The notes: a model not told the origin generated them from the sequence alone. DNA of 64,000 bases from Pseudorhizobium banfieldiae (GCF_000967425.1 NZ_FO082820.1:2480001-2544000), one strand, 5' to 3'; positions 7,462 to 16,668 are shown, counted from the stretch's first letter. Numbers and translations are program-made.

Positions 7462-8487
7462 ATGAATGACCCCTTTAAACAAGCCGATGCGCCAAGGAAA
7501 GTGCTGGTTGCCGATGAAGACGCGCAAGGCCGGCTGGACGCCTGGCTGACGACGGCGCTGGAGGGAGAGTTTTCGCGCAGCCGTATCAAGGCCCTGATCG
7601 AGCAGGGAGCCGTCTCGCTGAAGGGGACAGTCTGCACCGAGCCGAAGCGGAAGATTGCGCCGGGCGACGCCGTGGAGATTGTCCTGCCGGAACCGGAGGA
7701 TGCCGAACCGAGAGGCGAGGACATCCCTCTCGACGTGCTCTACGAGGACGCGGATGTCATCGTCATCCTGAAGCCTCCCGGACTCGTCGTCCATCCCGGC
7801 GCCGGCAACTGGACCGGCACCTTGGTCAATGCGCTGATCCACCACTGCGGGGAGAGCCTGTCGGGAATAGGCGGCGTCCGGCGACCGGGCATCGTCCACA
7901 GGCTGGACAAGGATACCAGCGGCGTACTGGTTGCTGCCAAGAACGACATTGCCCACCGGCACCTGGCCGCGCAGTTCGCTGATCACGGACGGACAGGGCC
8001 GCTGGAAAGGGCCTATCAGGCGGTCGTCTGGGGCCGGCCGAAGCAGTTGAAGGGAACAATCGATGCACCGCTCGGCCGTGGTGGCGGTGATCGTACGAAG
8101 CGGGCGGTGAAGCGCGAGGATAGCGACGACGCGCGCGAAGCAATCACCCATTACGAAGTGGTTGAGCGCTTTCACGAGAAACCGGATGCAACCGCCCTCG
8201 CCTCGCTTGTGGAATGCCGGCTGGAAACGGGGCGTACGCATCAGATCCGGGTTCATATGGCCCATATCGGCTGCCCGCTCATCGGAGATTCGGACTACAG
8301 CGGCGGCTTTCGGACGAAGGTGAACGTCCTGCCGGAGCCGGCCAAAACGATCGCCGGCCGCTTCAATCGGCAAGCCCTTCACGCGTTCCTCCTTGCCTTT
8401 GAGCACCCCCGTTCCGGGGAGGTCATGGAGTTCGAGGCTCCGATGCCGGAAGACATGCGGGAACTGGTCGACGCACTGCGAAGTTAG
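7462..8487 (+). CDS. RluA/RluD-family 23S rRNA pseudouridine synthase
   Basis: A 341-residue protein with an N-terminal S4 RNA-binding domain (about 18-75: GRLDAWLTTALEGEFSRSRIKALIEQGAV) and a catalytic domain with the family signature IVHRLDKDTSGVLVAAKN, in which D149 is the catalytic aspartate. RTHQIRVHMAHIGCPLIGD is the second conserved block. RluD makes pseudouridines in helix 69 of 23S rRNA, and this protein has that domain order and length. It ends 210 bases before rpoH, separated by a hairpin. Confidence 0.9.
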   Translation: MNDPFKQADAPRKVLVADEDAQGRLDAWLTTALEGEFSRSRIKALIEQGAVSLKGTVCTEPKRKIAPGDAVEIVLPEPEDAEPRGEDIPLDVLYEDADVIVILKPPGLVVHPGAGNWTGTLVNALIHHCGESLSGIGGVRRPGIVHRLDKDTSGVLVAAKNDIAHRHLAAQFADHGRTGPLERAYQAVVWGRPKQLKGTIDAPLGRGGGDRTKRAVKREDSDDAREAITHYEVVERFHEKPDATALASLVECRLETGRTHQIRVHMAHIGCPLIGDSDYSGGFRTKVNVLPEPAKTIAGRFNRQALHAFLLAFEHPRSGEVMEFEAPMPEDMRELVDALRS

Positions 8488-8510
8488 GGCCCATATCGAA
8501 GGCGCAGCTT

Positions 8511-8528
8511 CATTACAGAAATGTAATG
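8511..8528. promoter_or_regulatory. CATTACA-GAAA-TGTAATG hairpin between rluD-like gene and rpoH
   Basis: A perfect 7-bp inverted repeat with a GAAA tetraloop, 23 bases after the pseudouridine synthase stop. No T run follows, so it is a poor terminator. It may be an operator for the rpoH promoter located 30 bases downstream. Confidence 0.4.
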
Positions 8529-8558
8529 GAATAACGTTCATGTGATGCCGGCCCGCCG

Positions 8559-8587
8559 CTTGCATCAATGTTCTGCCGTACTTATCT
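8559..8587 (+). promoter_or_regulatory. Candidate sigma-70-type promoter of rpoH
   Basis: CTTGCA (8559-8564) and TTATCT (8582-8587) are separated by 17 bases. This agrees with the rhizobial CTTGAC-N17-CTATAT pattern at several positions and lies 110 bases before the rpoH ATG. Confidence 0.4.
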
Positions 8588-8697
8588 GTCACTTGGGTCG
8601 GTGCGGGGTCGGAAATGATCCGTACCGTTTGGCTCGCCTCAGCGCCTGTCGCTCGTGAAGAGGGAGCCAGGAGAAATCTTTCGGAAGGGGGTGCTTT

Positions 8698-9600
8698 ATG
8701 GCCCGCAATACACTGCCGTCGATTACGGCCGGCGAAGCCGGTCTCAATCGCTATCTTGATGAAATCCGCAAATTTCCGATGCTTGAGCCGCAGCAGGAGT
8801 ACATGCTCGCCAAGCGTTACGCCGAACATGGGGATCGCGACGCCGCACATCAACTGGTTACCAGCCACCTCCGCCTCGTGGCGAAGATCGCCATGGGCTA
8901 CCGCGGCTATGGCCTCCCCATCGGCGAGGTCGTCTCCGAAGGCAATGTCGGCCTGATGCAGGCCGTCAAGAAGTTCGATCCGGAACGCGGCTTCCGTCTC
9001 GCCACCTATGCAATGTGGTGGATCAAGGCCTCGATCCAGGAATACATCCTGCGCTCATGGTCGCTCGTTAAGATGGGCACCACCGCCAACCAGAAGCGCC
9101 TGTTCTTCAACTTGCGCAGGCTGAAGGGCCGACTGCAGGCGATCGAGGAAGGCGACCTGAAGCCGGAGCAGGTAGCCGAGATCGCCACCAAGCTGAATGT
9201 CTCCGAGGAGGAAGTGGTTTCAATGAACCGCCGGCTCTCCGGTGATGCCTCCCTGAATGCGCCGATCCGCGCGACGGAAGGCGAATCCGGACAGTGGCAG
9301 GATTGGCTCGTGGATGACCAGGACAGCCAGGAAGAAGTGCTGATCGAACAGGACGAACTGGATACGCGCCGGCGCATGCTCGCCAAGGCGATGGGCGTCC
9401 TGAACGAGCGCGAGCGCCGCATTTTCCAGGCCAGGCGTCTGGCCGATGATCCGATCACGCTGGAAGAGCTCTCGTCCGAATTCGACATCAGCCGCGAGCG
9501 CGTCCGCCAGATCGAGGTTCGTGCCTTCGAGAAGGTTCAGGAAGCAGTTCTGAAGGAAGCACTGGCCCAGGCCAATGCACTGCGCGTCGTCGACGCCTGA
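8698..9600 (+). CDS. rpoH: Heat-shock sigma factor RpoH
   Basis: This 300-residue sigma-70-family protein of the sigma-32 group begins MARNTLPSITAGEAGLNRYLDEIRKFPML. The RpoH box QKRLFFNLR is at 132-140, region 2 reads SEGNVGLMQAVKKFDPERGFRLATYAMWWIKASIQEYI, and region 4 has EELSSEFDISRERVRQIEVRAFEKV. It directs RNA polymerase to heat-shock promoters. Length and sequence match the RpoH1 type of Rhizobiaceae, which often carry two or more rpoH genes. A GGAAGGGG ribosome site precedes the start, and a perfect bidirectional terminator follows. Confidence 0.95.
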   Translation: MARNTLPSITAGEAGLNRYLDEIRKFPMLEPQQEYMLAKRYAEHGDRDAAHQLVTSHLRLVAKIAMGYRGYGLPIGEVVSEGNVGLMQAVKKFDPERGFRLATYAMWWIKASIQEYILRSWSLVKMGTTANQKRLFFNLRRLKGRLQAIEEGDLKPEQVAEIATKLNVSEEEVVSMNRRLSGDASLNAPIRATEGESGQWQDWLVDDQDSQEEVLIEQDELDTRRRMLAKAMGVLNERERRIFQARRLADDPITLEELSSEFDISRERVRQIEVRAFEKVQEAVLKEALAQANALRVVDA

Positions 9601-9630
9601 TCGCGATACGATTTCGTGACATCCAATGAA

Positions 9631-9660
9631 AAAGGCCGGCGGATCGCTCCGCCGGCCTTT
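9631..9660. terminator. Bidirectional terminator between rpoH and the convergent gene
   Basis: AAAGGCCGGCGGA (9631-9643) and TCCGCCGGCCTTT (9648-9660) form a perfect 13-bp stem with a TCGC loop. A and T tracts on both sides suit both directions. Confidence 0.93.
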
Positions 9661-9664
9661 CTTG

Positions 9665-11974
9665 TCACTGCCCCGCTGGAGCCGGGGCGGGGGCCGGTGT
9701 CGTGCTTCCGCTGAGCGCACTCCACTCGCGGATCGCGTCATTAAAGGCCTGGGTTCCCGCTTCCCCCTTCTGCATGGTGAGGAGGGCCCGTCGTCCGTTG
9801 CGGTAGGCAAGCGGAATATCGATCCAGTTCCGCGTCCGCAGAAGTTCGATATTGGTCGCTCGGGCATCGGGGAAATCGTTCAACGCGATCATATGGAAAT
9901 CGTCGGTGATCTTCGCCGGCACGGCGATCAGCGCGTCGCCGCGATCCTGCTCCGTCTGCTTCATCGCAATCCGCTGGACGCTGTCGATCGCTCCGCCTTC
10001 GAAACCGGGCGGAACCGCGAAGACGATCTCCACCAGATGGCTGGCGGGGAGCGATGGATCGGTATTGCGCTTGAACGTCAGGAGCGCGGTCAAACCACGG
10101 CCAGGCACGTTGATGCGGCCCTGCACGACAGGTTCCTGTCTGCCATTCTGGCCGGCCTCCTGCTGGAGGGTCCATGACACGGCACCCTCGATTGCCGTCG
10201 GCGCCGTCTGGCCAAGACGCTCCTCGTAGAGGAACATCTTCTCGCCGGCGAGAGCCGCGGCATCCGCCGGAGTGGCGGACGGTTCGGCCGGCGCCTCGGC
10301 AGCAGCACCCGCTTCCGCAGGCGTTGCAGGTGGAGCGTTCAGCTGCGCAACGGATTGTCCTTCCCCGGTGGCACCTGCCGCTGCGGGACCTTCGTCTACC
10401 TCTGTGCCGTCGGGCAGCAGCCGCTGCGTGAACTTCGCGTCCGCGGCAACACCGTCTTCCGGCGCCACAGGAGCGGTGTCGGTTTCGGCGGCTTCACCTT
10501 CAGGGGGAGCAGCCTCCTGTGCCGTTTCCGGTGGTTCTGCAGCCGGCTCCTCTGTCGTTGCCGTCGGGGCTACAGCGGGTGTCGATGTGTCGGACAGGCC
10601 CGCGACATCGGTGATCGCGTCTCTGTTGATCCAGAGCGCATAACCACCGGCGGCAACGATCAGCAGGCCGATCAATGCCAGGATCGGCCCGGTATAGCTG
10701 CGCTTCTTGGGCGCCACGCGGTAGGTGCGCGGCGGCGGCGGAACCATGTCCTCGTCGGCCTCGGCGCCGATAGCAGCCGCACCGGCCGCAGGAAGCGCGT
10801 CCTTGTTGTAGCCGATAAGCTCCTCGAGATCGCTCCAGGGATCGCTTTCGTCTTTCCGGGGCGGCTGGTCAGTGGCAACCGGCGAGGCATAAGCGGCCTC
10901 GTCTTCCGGCCGCCCCAGGTCCACATGTTCGGCCTGTCCAAGACCCGGGAAATCGGCAACCGACGGCATCCGGACGGAGTCGGCGGAGACATGCGTCTCC
11001 TCGCCAAAATGCGCCTCGACCGGCTCGATCGGGCGCTGGTGCTCCGGCGAAGCATCCGCAGGCTCAGCGCTGGTCTCGAATGAATCGCCCTGATCCCAGG
11101 CAGGCGTGGCATCCTTCCGAGGCTCCTCCGGCGGCCAGATCCACTCGTCCGCTGCAGCGGGTGCGGCTGGCTGAACCTCCTCGGGATGCCATCCTCGGTT
11201 CTCGTCGACGGAGGGTTCCGGGGAGACAGTCTCCAGCGGCTCGTGATCAGCCTGCGGCTCTTCGTGGGCCGGATACGCTTCCTCCTCTGCCGGCCAAGCG
11301 GCGGGCTGGATCTCCGTTTCCACATGAGGCGGCTCGCCGGCCTCCGCGGGTTCGCCCCCAAAGTCCGGATACGGGTCGTCCTGGGTACCAGCCTCGGTCT
11401 CCTGCGCCCACGGCTCCTCTGGGGCTTCGGCGAATCTATCGGATTCCTCCGACGGCGCCACGTAGTCCTGTTCGTGCGCAGCAAGAGGCTCTGCCGCATA
11501 GGTATCGGCGACAGGCTGGTCGTAGTCATGAACAGGCTGGCCGTGGTCGACCTGACTTTCCACCGCCTCGCCAAAAGGCTCTCCGGTGTATCCGGGCCGC
11601 GCCGCCGGAAGCTCGTCGTCCTGCCGCCCCTCCGTCGCGGATGCCACCGGCGGAGCTTCCGGTTCAGCCTCTGCAAACGGCGGCTCGGTCACCGGCTCCT
11701 GCTCATCGACGACATCAGGCGCCAGTGGAATCGGCGCGGCGGAAGGTTCGTCCGGCGGCAGTGCCTCGGCATGCTCCGCCTCGACGGATTCGATCGCCGC
11801 CTCGAGCTTGCCCATCTGCCTGAGGATCATGTCCTCGGACGGCGTGGGCTTCATGTTTTCGAGCTGCCGCCGAACCGCACCGCGCGCCTTGTCGTACACT
11901 TTTGCACGCATGTCCGGCGTATTGTTCGCCAGACCGTCCACAGCGCGGCGGATAACCGCTACAAAATCTGCCAT
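9665..11974 (-). CDS. Very long acidic, proline-rich single-pass membrane protein
   Basis: The start is taken at ATG 11974; a GTG two codons earlier is possible. The 769 residues fall in three parts. An N-terminal helical block (1-70, MADFVAVIRRAVDGLANNTPDMRAKVYDKARGAVRRQLENMKP) is followed by about 340 residues of low-complexity Glu/Pro/Ala/Asp. After one membrane helix near 430-450 (GPILALIGLLIVAAGGYALWI) comes a second Ala/Pro linker and a folded C-terminal domain (last about 190 residues, from KMFLYEERLGQ). The arrangement implies a disordered cytoplasmic region and a periplasmic domain. The N-terminal block recurs in Rhizobiaceae hypothetical proteins; function is unknown. It faces rpoH. 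Confidence 0.8.
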   Translation of the reverse strand: MADFVAVIRRAVDGLANNTPDMRAKVYDKARGAVRRQLENMKPTPSEDMILRQMGKLEAAIESVEAEHAEALPPDEPSAAPIPLAPDVVDEQEPVTEPPFAEAEPEAPPVASATEGRQDDELPAARPGYTGEPFGEAVESQVDHGQPVHDYDQPVADTYAAEPLAAHEQDYVAPSEESDRFAEAPEEPWAQETEAGTQDDPYPDFGGEPAEAGEPPHVETEIQPAAWPAEEEAYPAHEEPQADHEPLETVSPEPSVDENRGWHPEEVQPAAPAAADEWIWPPEEPRKDATPAWDQGDSFETSAEPADASPEHQRPIEPVEAHFGEETHVSADSVRMPSVADFPGLGQAEHVDLGRPEDEAAYASPVATDQPPRKDESDPWSDLEELIGYNKDALPAAGAAAIGAEADEDMVPPPPRTYRVAPKKRSYTGPILALIGLLIVAAGGYALWINRDAITDVAGLSDTSTPAVAPTATTEEPAAEPPETAQEAAPPEGEAAETDTAPVAPEDGVAADAKFTQRLLPDGTEVDEGPAAAGATGEGQSVAQLNAPPATPAEAGAAAEAPAEPSATPADAAALAGEKMFLYEERLGQTAPTAIEGAVSWTLQQEAGQNGRQEPVVQGRINVPGRGLTALLTFKRNTDPSLPASHLVEIVFAVPPGFEGGAIDSVQRIAMKQTEQDRGDALIAVPAKITDDFHMIALNDFPDARATNIELLRTRNWIDIPLAYRNGRRALLTMQKGEAGTQAFNDAIREWSALSGSTTPAPAPAPAGQ

Positions 11975-12035
11975 CAGCACTTTCTCATGGTCACCGGTCG
12001 ATTAACCGGCTGGTAACGATAACGTGGCCGGAACT

Positions 12036-13334
12036 TTAATCCTCAAACGGATCGGTCACAAGTATGGTGTCGTCGCGTTCCGGACTGGTGGAAAGTAGGG
12101 CGACAGGGGCGCCTATCAACTCTTCCACCTGGCGGACATACTTGATCGCCTGCGCCGGCAGGTCCGCCCATTTGCGGGCGCCGACCGTCGATTCCTTCCA
12201 GCCTTCCAGCGTGATGTAGATAGGCTGGACGCGAGCCTGCGCCGCCTGGCTCGCCGGAAGGTGGTCGATTTCCTGGCCGTCGAGCTTGTAGCCGACGCAG
12301 ATCTTGAGTTCGTCGAGGCCGTCAAGGACATCGAGCTTGGTCAGGGCAATCCCCGTTATTCCATTGGTCGCCACCGACTGGCGCACCAGAGCCGCATCGA
12401 ACCAGCCGCACCGGCGCTTGCGACCGGTGACCGTACCGAATTCATGGCCCTTTTCGCCCAGGAACTGACCGATCTCGTCGTGGAGTTCGGTCGGGAACGG
12501 TCCCTCGCCGACGCGCGTCGTATAGGCCTTGGTGATACCGAGGATATAACCGAGCGTGCCGGGGCCCATGCCCGAGCCGGCCGCCGCCTGTCCGGCGACG
12601 GTGTTCGACGAGGTCACGAAGGGATAGGTACCGTGGTCGATGTCGAGCAGCGAACCCTGCGCGCCCTCGAACAGGATGCGGGCGCCCTTGCGGCGCTCCT
12701 TGTCGAGAAGCAGCCAGACAGTTTCCCGGAACGGCAGAACGCGCTCGGCAACCGAAGTCAGTTCCTCCATGATCGTCTCGTGGGAAACCTCCGGCGCACC
12801 AAGACCGCGGCGGATGGCATTGTGATGGGTCAGGATGCGGTCGACCTTGCCGCCCAGCGTATCGAGGTCGGCGAGATCCATGACCCGGATCGCACGGCGG
12901 CCCACCTTGTCCTCATAAGCCGGACCGATGCCGCGGCGGGTCGTCCCGATCTTCGTGCCGCTGTTGGAGGCCGCATCCTCGCGCATGCCGTCCAGTTCCC
13001 GGTGGAGCGAGAGGATCAGGGTCGCATTGTCGGCGATGCGAAGGTTATCCGGGGTGATCGTCACGCCCTGCTTCGCCAGCTTGTCGATCTCGGCGATCAG
13101 CGCATGCGGGTCGACCACGACGCCATTGCCGATGACCGCCATCTTGCCGGGACGCACGACGCCCGAGGGCAGCAGGGACAGCTTGTAGCTGACGCCGTCG
13201 ATCACGAGGGTATGACCGGCATTGTGCCCGCCCTGGAAACGGACGACGATGTCGGCACGCTCCGAGAGCCAGTCCACGATCTTGCCCTTGCCCTCGTCAC
13301 CCCATTGGGAGCCGACTACCACGACGTTCGTCAT
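12036..13334 (-). CDS. purA: Adenylosuccinate synthetase
   Basis: This 432-residue PurA makes adenylosuccinate from IMP, aspartate and GTP, the first committed step to AMP. It has [16 protein letters not shown] with catalytic D13, the GGHNAGHT block with H41, [10 protein letters not shown] and [17 protein letters not shown], and it ends with the GTP-site region [11 protein letters not shown]. Length is standard for bacteria. A GGAAAG ribosome site precedes the ATG, and a 16-base palindrome lies 20 bases upstream of the start. It is followed on the same strand by the long membrane protein gene. Confidence 0.97.
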   Translation of the reverse strand: MTNVVVVGSQWGDEGKGKIVDWLSERADIVVRFQGGHNAGHTLVIDGVSYKLSLLPSGVVRPGKMAVIGNGVVVDPHALIAEIDKLAKQGVTITPDNLRIADNATLILSLHRELDGMREDAASNSGTKIGTTRRGIGPAYEDKVGRRAIRVMDLADLDTLGGKVDRILTHHNAIRRGLGAPEVSHETIMEELTSVAERVLPFRETVWLLLDKERRKGARILFEGAQGSLLDIDHGTYPFVTSSNTVAGQAAAGSGMGPGTLGYILGITKAYTTRVGEGPFPTELHDEIGQFLGEKGHEFGTVTGRKRRCGWFDAALVRQSVATNGITGIALTKLDVLDGLDELKICVGYKLDGQEIDHLPASQAAQARVQPIYITLEGWKESTVGARKWADLPAQAIKYVRQVEELIGAPVALLSTSPERDDTILVTDPFED

Positions 13335-13353
13335 CTTTCGCTTTCCTGTTTTC

Positions 13354-13369
13354 GCGCAAGCTCTTGCGC
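13354..13369. promoter_or_regulatory. GCGCAAG-CT-CTTGCGC palindrome before purA
   Basis: A perfect 7+2+7 inverted repeat centred about 27 bases upstream of the purA ATG. It may be an operator or a leader hairpin; no regulator is evident. Confidence 0.3.
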
Positions 13370-13515
13370 CAACTCAAACCGGCGCATCTATAAGGCCTAG
13401 TTTCGAGGATTGCGATCTGTTTGTGCCTCCAAAAGAGGTTTTTACGTGACAAAACCGCGGGCCGCGGTCTATCTGCGATCGGCCCACGCTGCATCCACCC
13501 TGCTCTCCGACGGAG

Positions 13516-14409
13516 ATGATCTTGCACAGAACCGCATATCTTTGTCTCGTGATCGCAACGCTGTCATGGGGTGGCAATGCCGTGGCCGGCAAGCTTGCGC
13601 TCGGGCATATCAGCCCGATGATGCTGACCTTCTGGCGCTGGGCCATCGCAGTCGCGATCATCTTCGCGATCTCCCTGCCGCAGTTGAGGAAGGACTGGCC
13701 TGTCGTGCGCAAGCGGCTGCCGATCCTGATCTTCTACGGCGTCATCGGCTACACGACCTTCAACGCAGTGCTCTACACTGCCCTCAAATACACCACGGCC
13801 ATCAATGTCGCGATCGAGCAGGCCGGCATTCCGATGCTGATCTTCCTCATCAACTTCGTGCTGTTCAGGACGCGGGTATCGCTCGCACAGGTATTCGGCT
13901 TCTCCCTGACGCTCGTCGGTGTCGCCCTGACGGCATCGCATGGCGACCTCGCGAGCCTCCTCGACCTCACGCTCAATTTCGGCGACGCGCTCATGCTGAT
14001 CGCCGTCGTCGCCTATGCCGTCTACACCGTATCGTTGCGGTGGAAGCCGGTCATCGACTGGCGCACGCTGATGGCCATCCCGGCGCTCTTCGCGCTCCTG
14101 ACCACGGTCCCGCTGGTCCTCTGGGAACATGCCGGCGATGCTGCGCTATGGCCCGATACACGCGGCTGGGTGATCGCCCTCTACACCGCGCTGTTCGCGT
14201 CGCTGCTCGCCCAGGTGCTCTACATCAAGGGTGTCGAAGGGATCGGCCCGAACCGCGCGAGCCTCTTCATCAATCTGATCCCCGTCTTCGGCACGCTGCT
14301 TTCTGTTGCGATCATCGGGGAGGAGCTGCAGTTCTTCCACATTGCCGCGCTCGTGCTGGCGCTGGGCGGCATCGCGATCGCCGAAAAGGGAAAGCCCGCC
14401 TCCCCCTGA
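13516..14409 (+). CDS. EamA/DMT-family inner-membrane transporter
   Basis: This 297-residue protein has ten predicted hydrophobic segments in two EamA repeats, about 5-140 and 150-290. Landmarks are LVIATLSWGGNAVAGKLALGHISPMMLTFWRWAIA in repeat one and NRASLFINLIPVFGTLLSVAIIGEEL in repeat two. Members export amino acids, metabolites or drugs; the substrate cannot be told. The ATG follows GACGGAG closely, so the start is slightly uncertain. It is divergent from purA and appears to be a single-gene unit. Confidence 0.88.
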   Translation: MILHRTAYLCLVIATLSWGGNAVAGKLALGHISPMMLTFWRWAIAVAIIFAISLPQLRKDWPVVRKRLPILIFYGVIGYTTFNAVLYTALKYTTAINVAIEQAGIPMLIFLINFVLFRTRVSLAQVFGFSLTLVGVALTASHGDLASLLDLTLNFGDALMLIAVVAYAVYTVSLRWKPVIDWRTLMAIPALFALLTTVPLVLWEHAGDAALWPDTRGWVIALYTALFASLLAQVLYIKGVEGIGPNRASLFINLIPVFGTLLSVAIIGEELQFFHIAALVLALGGIAIAEKGKPASP

Positions 14410-14448
14410 AGGAAGGCGGGTGCGGAGAAGGACCGGCTCCGCAGAAGG

Positions 14449-15003
14449 TCAGATGTCGGCGTATGCCGGTCGCATCGCGCCCCGCGCCCAGGTGCTTGCC
14501 GAAGAACGGGAACCGGCCGTGACGCGCTTGCCGATCATCGTCAGGCGCTCACCGAGGATCACTTGCCCTCGGTCGGTCGAGACGACGAGGACCCGCTCCA
14601 CACTGCCGGAGCTGGTCAGCGCGTAGGAAATCCGCATAGCACCGGCAGGCCAGCCGAGCGCAGCGAGACGTTCGCGCTTCAGATCCGCACAATCGTGGCA
14701 GCGCTCGCTGCCGATTGCGCTGGCGAGATCCGGCGCAAAGCCGTCGAGGTAGCTGTCGATGGCTCTGATGGACGTGTTGACGCTGCGGTTGATGCGCGCC
14801 AGTTCCACGGCGAGGGACTCGGTCAGGGCCGGTACTTCCGCTCCGACACTGGACCGGATCGGACCGTTCATCGCCAGGTCGTACTGGACGGCAGGCGACG
14901 AGGCAAAGGAGCGGGCAAAGCCGCCGGGGCCGCCAGCCTGCGCGGAGCCACCAGAGACGAGAGCTGCCATGAATGCCACAGCAAGGAGAGTTTTCATCGG
15001 CAT
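14449..15003 (-). CDS. Exported transglutaminase-like cysteine peptidase fold protein, probably inactive
   Basis: A 184-residue protein with a signal peptide (MKTLLAVAFMAALVSGGSAQA). Its body resembles bacterial transglutaminase-like cysteine peptidases (BTLCP/DUF920): NRSVNTSIRAIDSYLD, then CHDCADLKRERLAALGWPAGAMRI with a candidate nucleophile C105. The block that normally has the catalytic histidine and aspartate (H-A-V-L ... VLDN) reads ERVLVVSTDRGQVILGE, so both seem to be replaced. It may be a non-catalytic relative that binds a partner. Assignment is by motif resemblance and is moderate. Confidence 0.6.
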   Translation of the reverse strand: MPMKTLLAVAFMAALVSGGSAQAGGPGGFARSFASSPAVQYDLAMNGPIRSSVGAEVPALTESLAVELARINRSVNTSIRAIDSYLDGFAPDLASAIGSERCHDCADLKRERLAALGWPAGAMRISYALTSSGSVERVLVVSTDRGQVILGERLTMIGKRVTAGSRSSASTWARGAMRPAYADI

Positions 15004-15279
15004 GTTCGAAACCCTGTTTTGATGGACAGCGTTTTCCGCCGTCTCGCTTGATGTTCCGAAGTCATCTCGGATCTATGGGCTTCATGCCGCCTATGCCCTC
15101 ACCATAGACGAACGCCTTTTCGGGGCGCTTAAGTCGAAAGATGCAATTTTATGGAAATCGGATTTTTTCCTGTCTTGGCACAGGTCGCGACGGGACGCCT
15201 TTCGTGCACGCGGCCGCGGCCCTGAAACCTTTCGTTAAATTTTACGCGTCATTAATCTTCCGAAACGAGAGGTTAAGCG

Positions 15280-15852
15280 ATGCGTATTGCGTTCTCCATC
15301 GCGCTCCTGTTGCTGCTGTCTGCCTGCGCATCGGCACCGAGCCGGATCAACAATGCCTGTGCAGTGTTCGAGCAGAAGGACGGGCTATTCAACAACTGGT
15401 CGCGAGAGGCGAGGAACGTCGAGCGCGAGTTCGGCGTCCCGGTCCCGGTACTGATGGCGACGATCTACACGGAGTCAGGTTTCAAGGCGCATGCCCGCCC
15501 GCCCCGCACCAAGCTGCTCGGCTTCATCCCGTGGAAGAGGCAGTCGTCTGCCTATGGCTACGCGCAGGCGCTGGACGGCACATGGCTTGAATACCAGCGA
15601 TCCACCGGACGCTGGTCGGCCCGCCGCAGCGATTTCGGCGACGCGATCCACTTCGTCGGCTGGTATCACAACCGCAGCAGCGTCAAGAACGGCATCCCCC
15701 GCAACGACACCTACAACCTCTACCTCGCCTATTATTCCGGCCATGCGGGCTATTCCCGTGGCAACTTCACACCGACGGCGAGGAAGGCGGCCCAGCGCTC
15801 CGCCGGCATGGCGCAGAAATACGAGGCCCAGTTGCGCTCCTGCGGCTACTGA
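15280..15852 (+). CDS. Lipoprotein with SLT-type lytic transglycosylase domain
   Basis: A 190-residue lipoprotein: signal MRIAFSIALLLLLSACAS with lipobox LSAC and C16 as the lipidated cysteine. The SLT-like domain runs from about 45 to 160. It contains a likely catalytic glutamate in MATIYTESGFKAHARPP, a SAYGYAQALDGTWLEYQ block and YNLYLAYYSGHAGYSRG. It would cleave peptidoglycan glycan strands from the outer-membrane side. The preceding 276-base gap is AT-richer near the start, with two TTAA motifs, but no defined promoter was assigned. Confidence 0.85.
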   Translation: MRIAFSIALLLLLSACASAPSRINNACAVFEQKDGLFNNWSREARNVEREFGVPVPVLMATIYTESGFKAHARPPRTKLLGFIPWKRQSSAYGYAQALDGTWLEYQRSTGRWSARRSDFGDAIHFVGWYHNRSSVKNGIPRNDTYNLYLAYYSGHAGYSRGNFTPTARKAAQRSAGMAQKYEAQLRSCGY

Positions 15853-15854
15853 CG

Positions 15855-15880
15855 AAAAAGCCGCCGGACAAGCCGGCGGC
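15855..15880 (-). terminator. Terminator of the amino-acid-binding protein gene
   Basis: GCCGCCGG (15860-15867) and CCGGCGGC (15873-15880) form a stem. On the minus strand it is followed by five T residues (15859-15855). It may also slow readthrough from the plus-strand lipoprotein gene. Confidence 0.8.
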
Positions 15881-15903
15881 CGCATAAGATCGTTTCGGCC
15901 CGA

Positions 15904-16668
15904 TCAGTAGATATCGAAGGGGAAGTACTTGGCGACGATCTTGCCGTAGGTGCCGTTGGCGACGATCGCGTCGATCGCCGTGTTGAAGCGTTCCTTTAAC
16001 TCTTCCTCGCCCTTGCGGATGCCGATGCCGGCCTCTGTCTCCGTGCCCGGCACGTCGCCCACCATGGCGCAGCAATCCTTGCCGTCGCCGTTCAGCCAGT
16101 CGACAACGACGAACTTGTCGGAGATCAGCGCGTCTATACGACCGTTCTGCAGATCGGCTGCCGCTTCTTCCTGCGTCGGATAGAGCTTCACCTCTATGCC
16201 GGCCTTCTCATAGACGTCGGTTGCATAGTTGGCCTGGGTCGTGGAGGCCTGGGCACCGACGACCTTGTCCTTCAGGTCCTCGACCGACACGCCCTTCACG
16301 TCGCCGTCCTTCGGCGCGATGACGGCAAGCGGCGTCGTGTAATACTTGTTGGTGAAGTCGATCTGCTGCTTGCGCTCCTCGGTGATGCTCATCGACGCGA
16401 TGATGGCGTCGTACTTGTTGGCCATCAGTCCGGGAATGATGCCGTCCCAGTCCTGCGCCACGATGGCGCACTTCGCCTTCATCTCCTCGCAAAGGGCATT
16501 GGCGATATCGACATCGAAGCCCTTCAGCGACCCATCCGTATCCGTGAAGTTGAAGGGCGGGTATGCTCCCTCGGTCGCAATGCGAATTTCGGCGTCCTGC
16601 GCTGCGGCGAAGGACGTAAAGGCGGCGGTCATGGCGAAGACTGTCGATGTTAGCAGTGTTTTCTTCAT
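15904..16668 (-). CDS. Periplasmic amino-acid ABC-transporter binding protein (Lys/Arg/Orn/His type)
   Basis: A 254-residue solute-binding protein with signal peptide MKKTLLTSTVFAMTAAFTSFAAA. It has the family-3 pattern IRIATEGAYPPFNFTDTDGSLKGFDVDIANALCEEMKAKC, resembling HisJ/ArgT. Four cysteines could form two disulfides. The ATG at 16668 is chosen because it follows GAGGATGGAACAC and starts the signal; the frame extends further upstream. No permease or ATPase gene is adjacent, so it must share a transporter encoded elsewhere. A clear terminator follows. Confidence 0.9.
   Translation of the reverse strand: MKKTLLTSTVFAMTAAFTSFAAAQDAEIRIATEGAYPPFNFTDTDGSLKGFDVDIANALCEEMKAKCAIVAQDWDGIIPGLMANKYDAIIASMSITEERKQQIDFTNKYYTTPLAVIAPKDGDVKGVSVEDLKDKVVGAQASTTQANYATDVYEKAGIEVKLYPTQEEAAADLQNGRIDALISDKFVVVDWLNGDGKDCCAMVGDVPGTETEAGIGIRKGEEELKERFNTAIDAIVANGTYGKIVAKYFPFDIY

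Noticed and set aside
7453-8868. A 471-codon minus-strand frame opposite the pseudouridine synthase and the rpoH leader
   Set aside because: It lies on top of a clear RluA-family gene and shows no domain or good ribosome site.
12261-13400. A 379-codon frame antisense to purA
   Set aside because: purA has all its motifs on the other strand; the antisense frame has none.
14395-14420. CCCGCCT/AGGCGGG hairpin after the EamA gene as a terminator
   Set aside because: The stem is only seven bases with a 12-base loop and no T tract.
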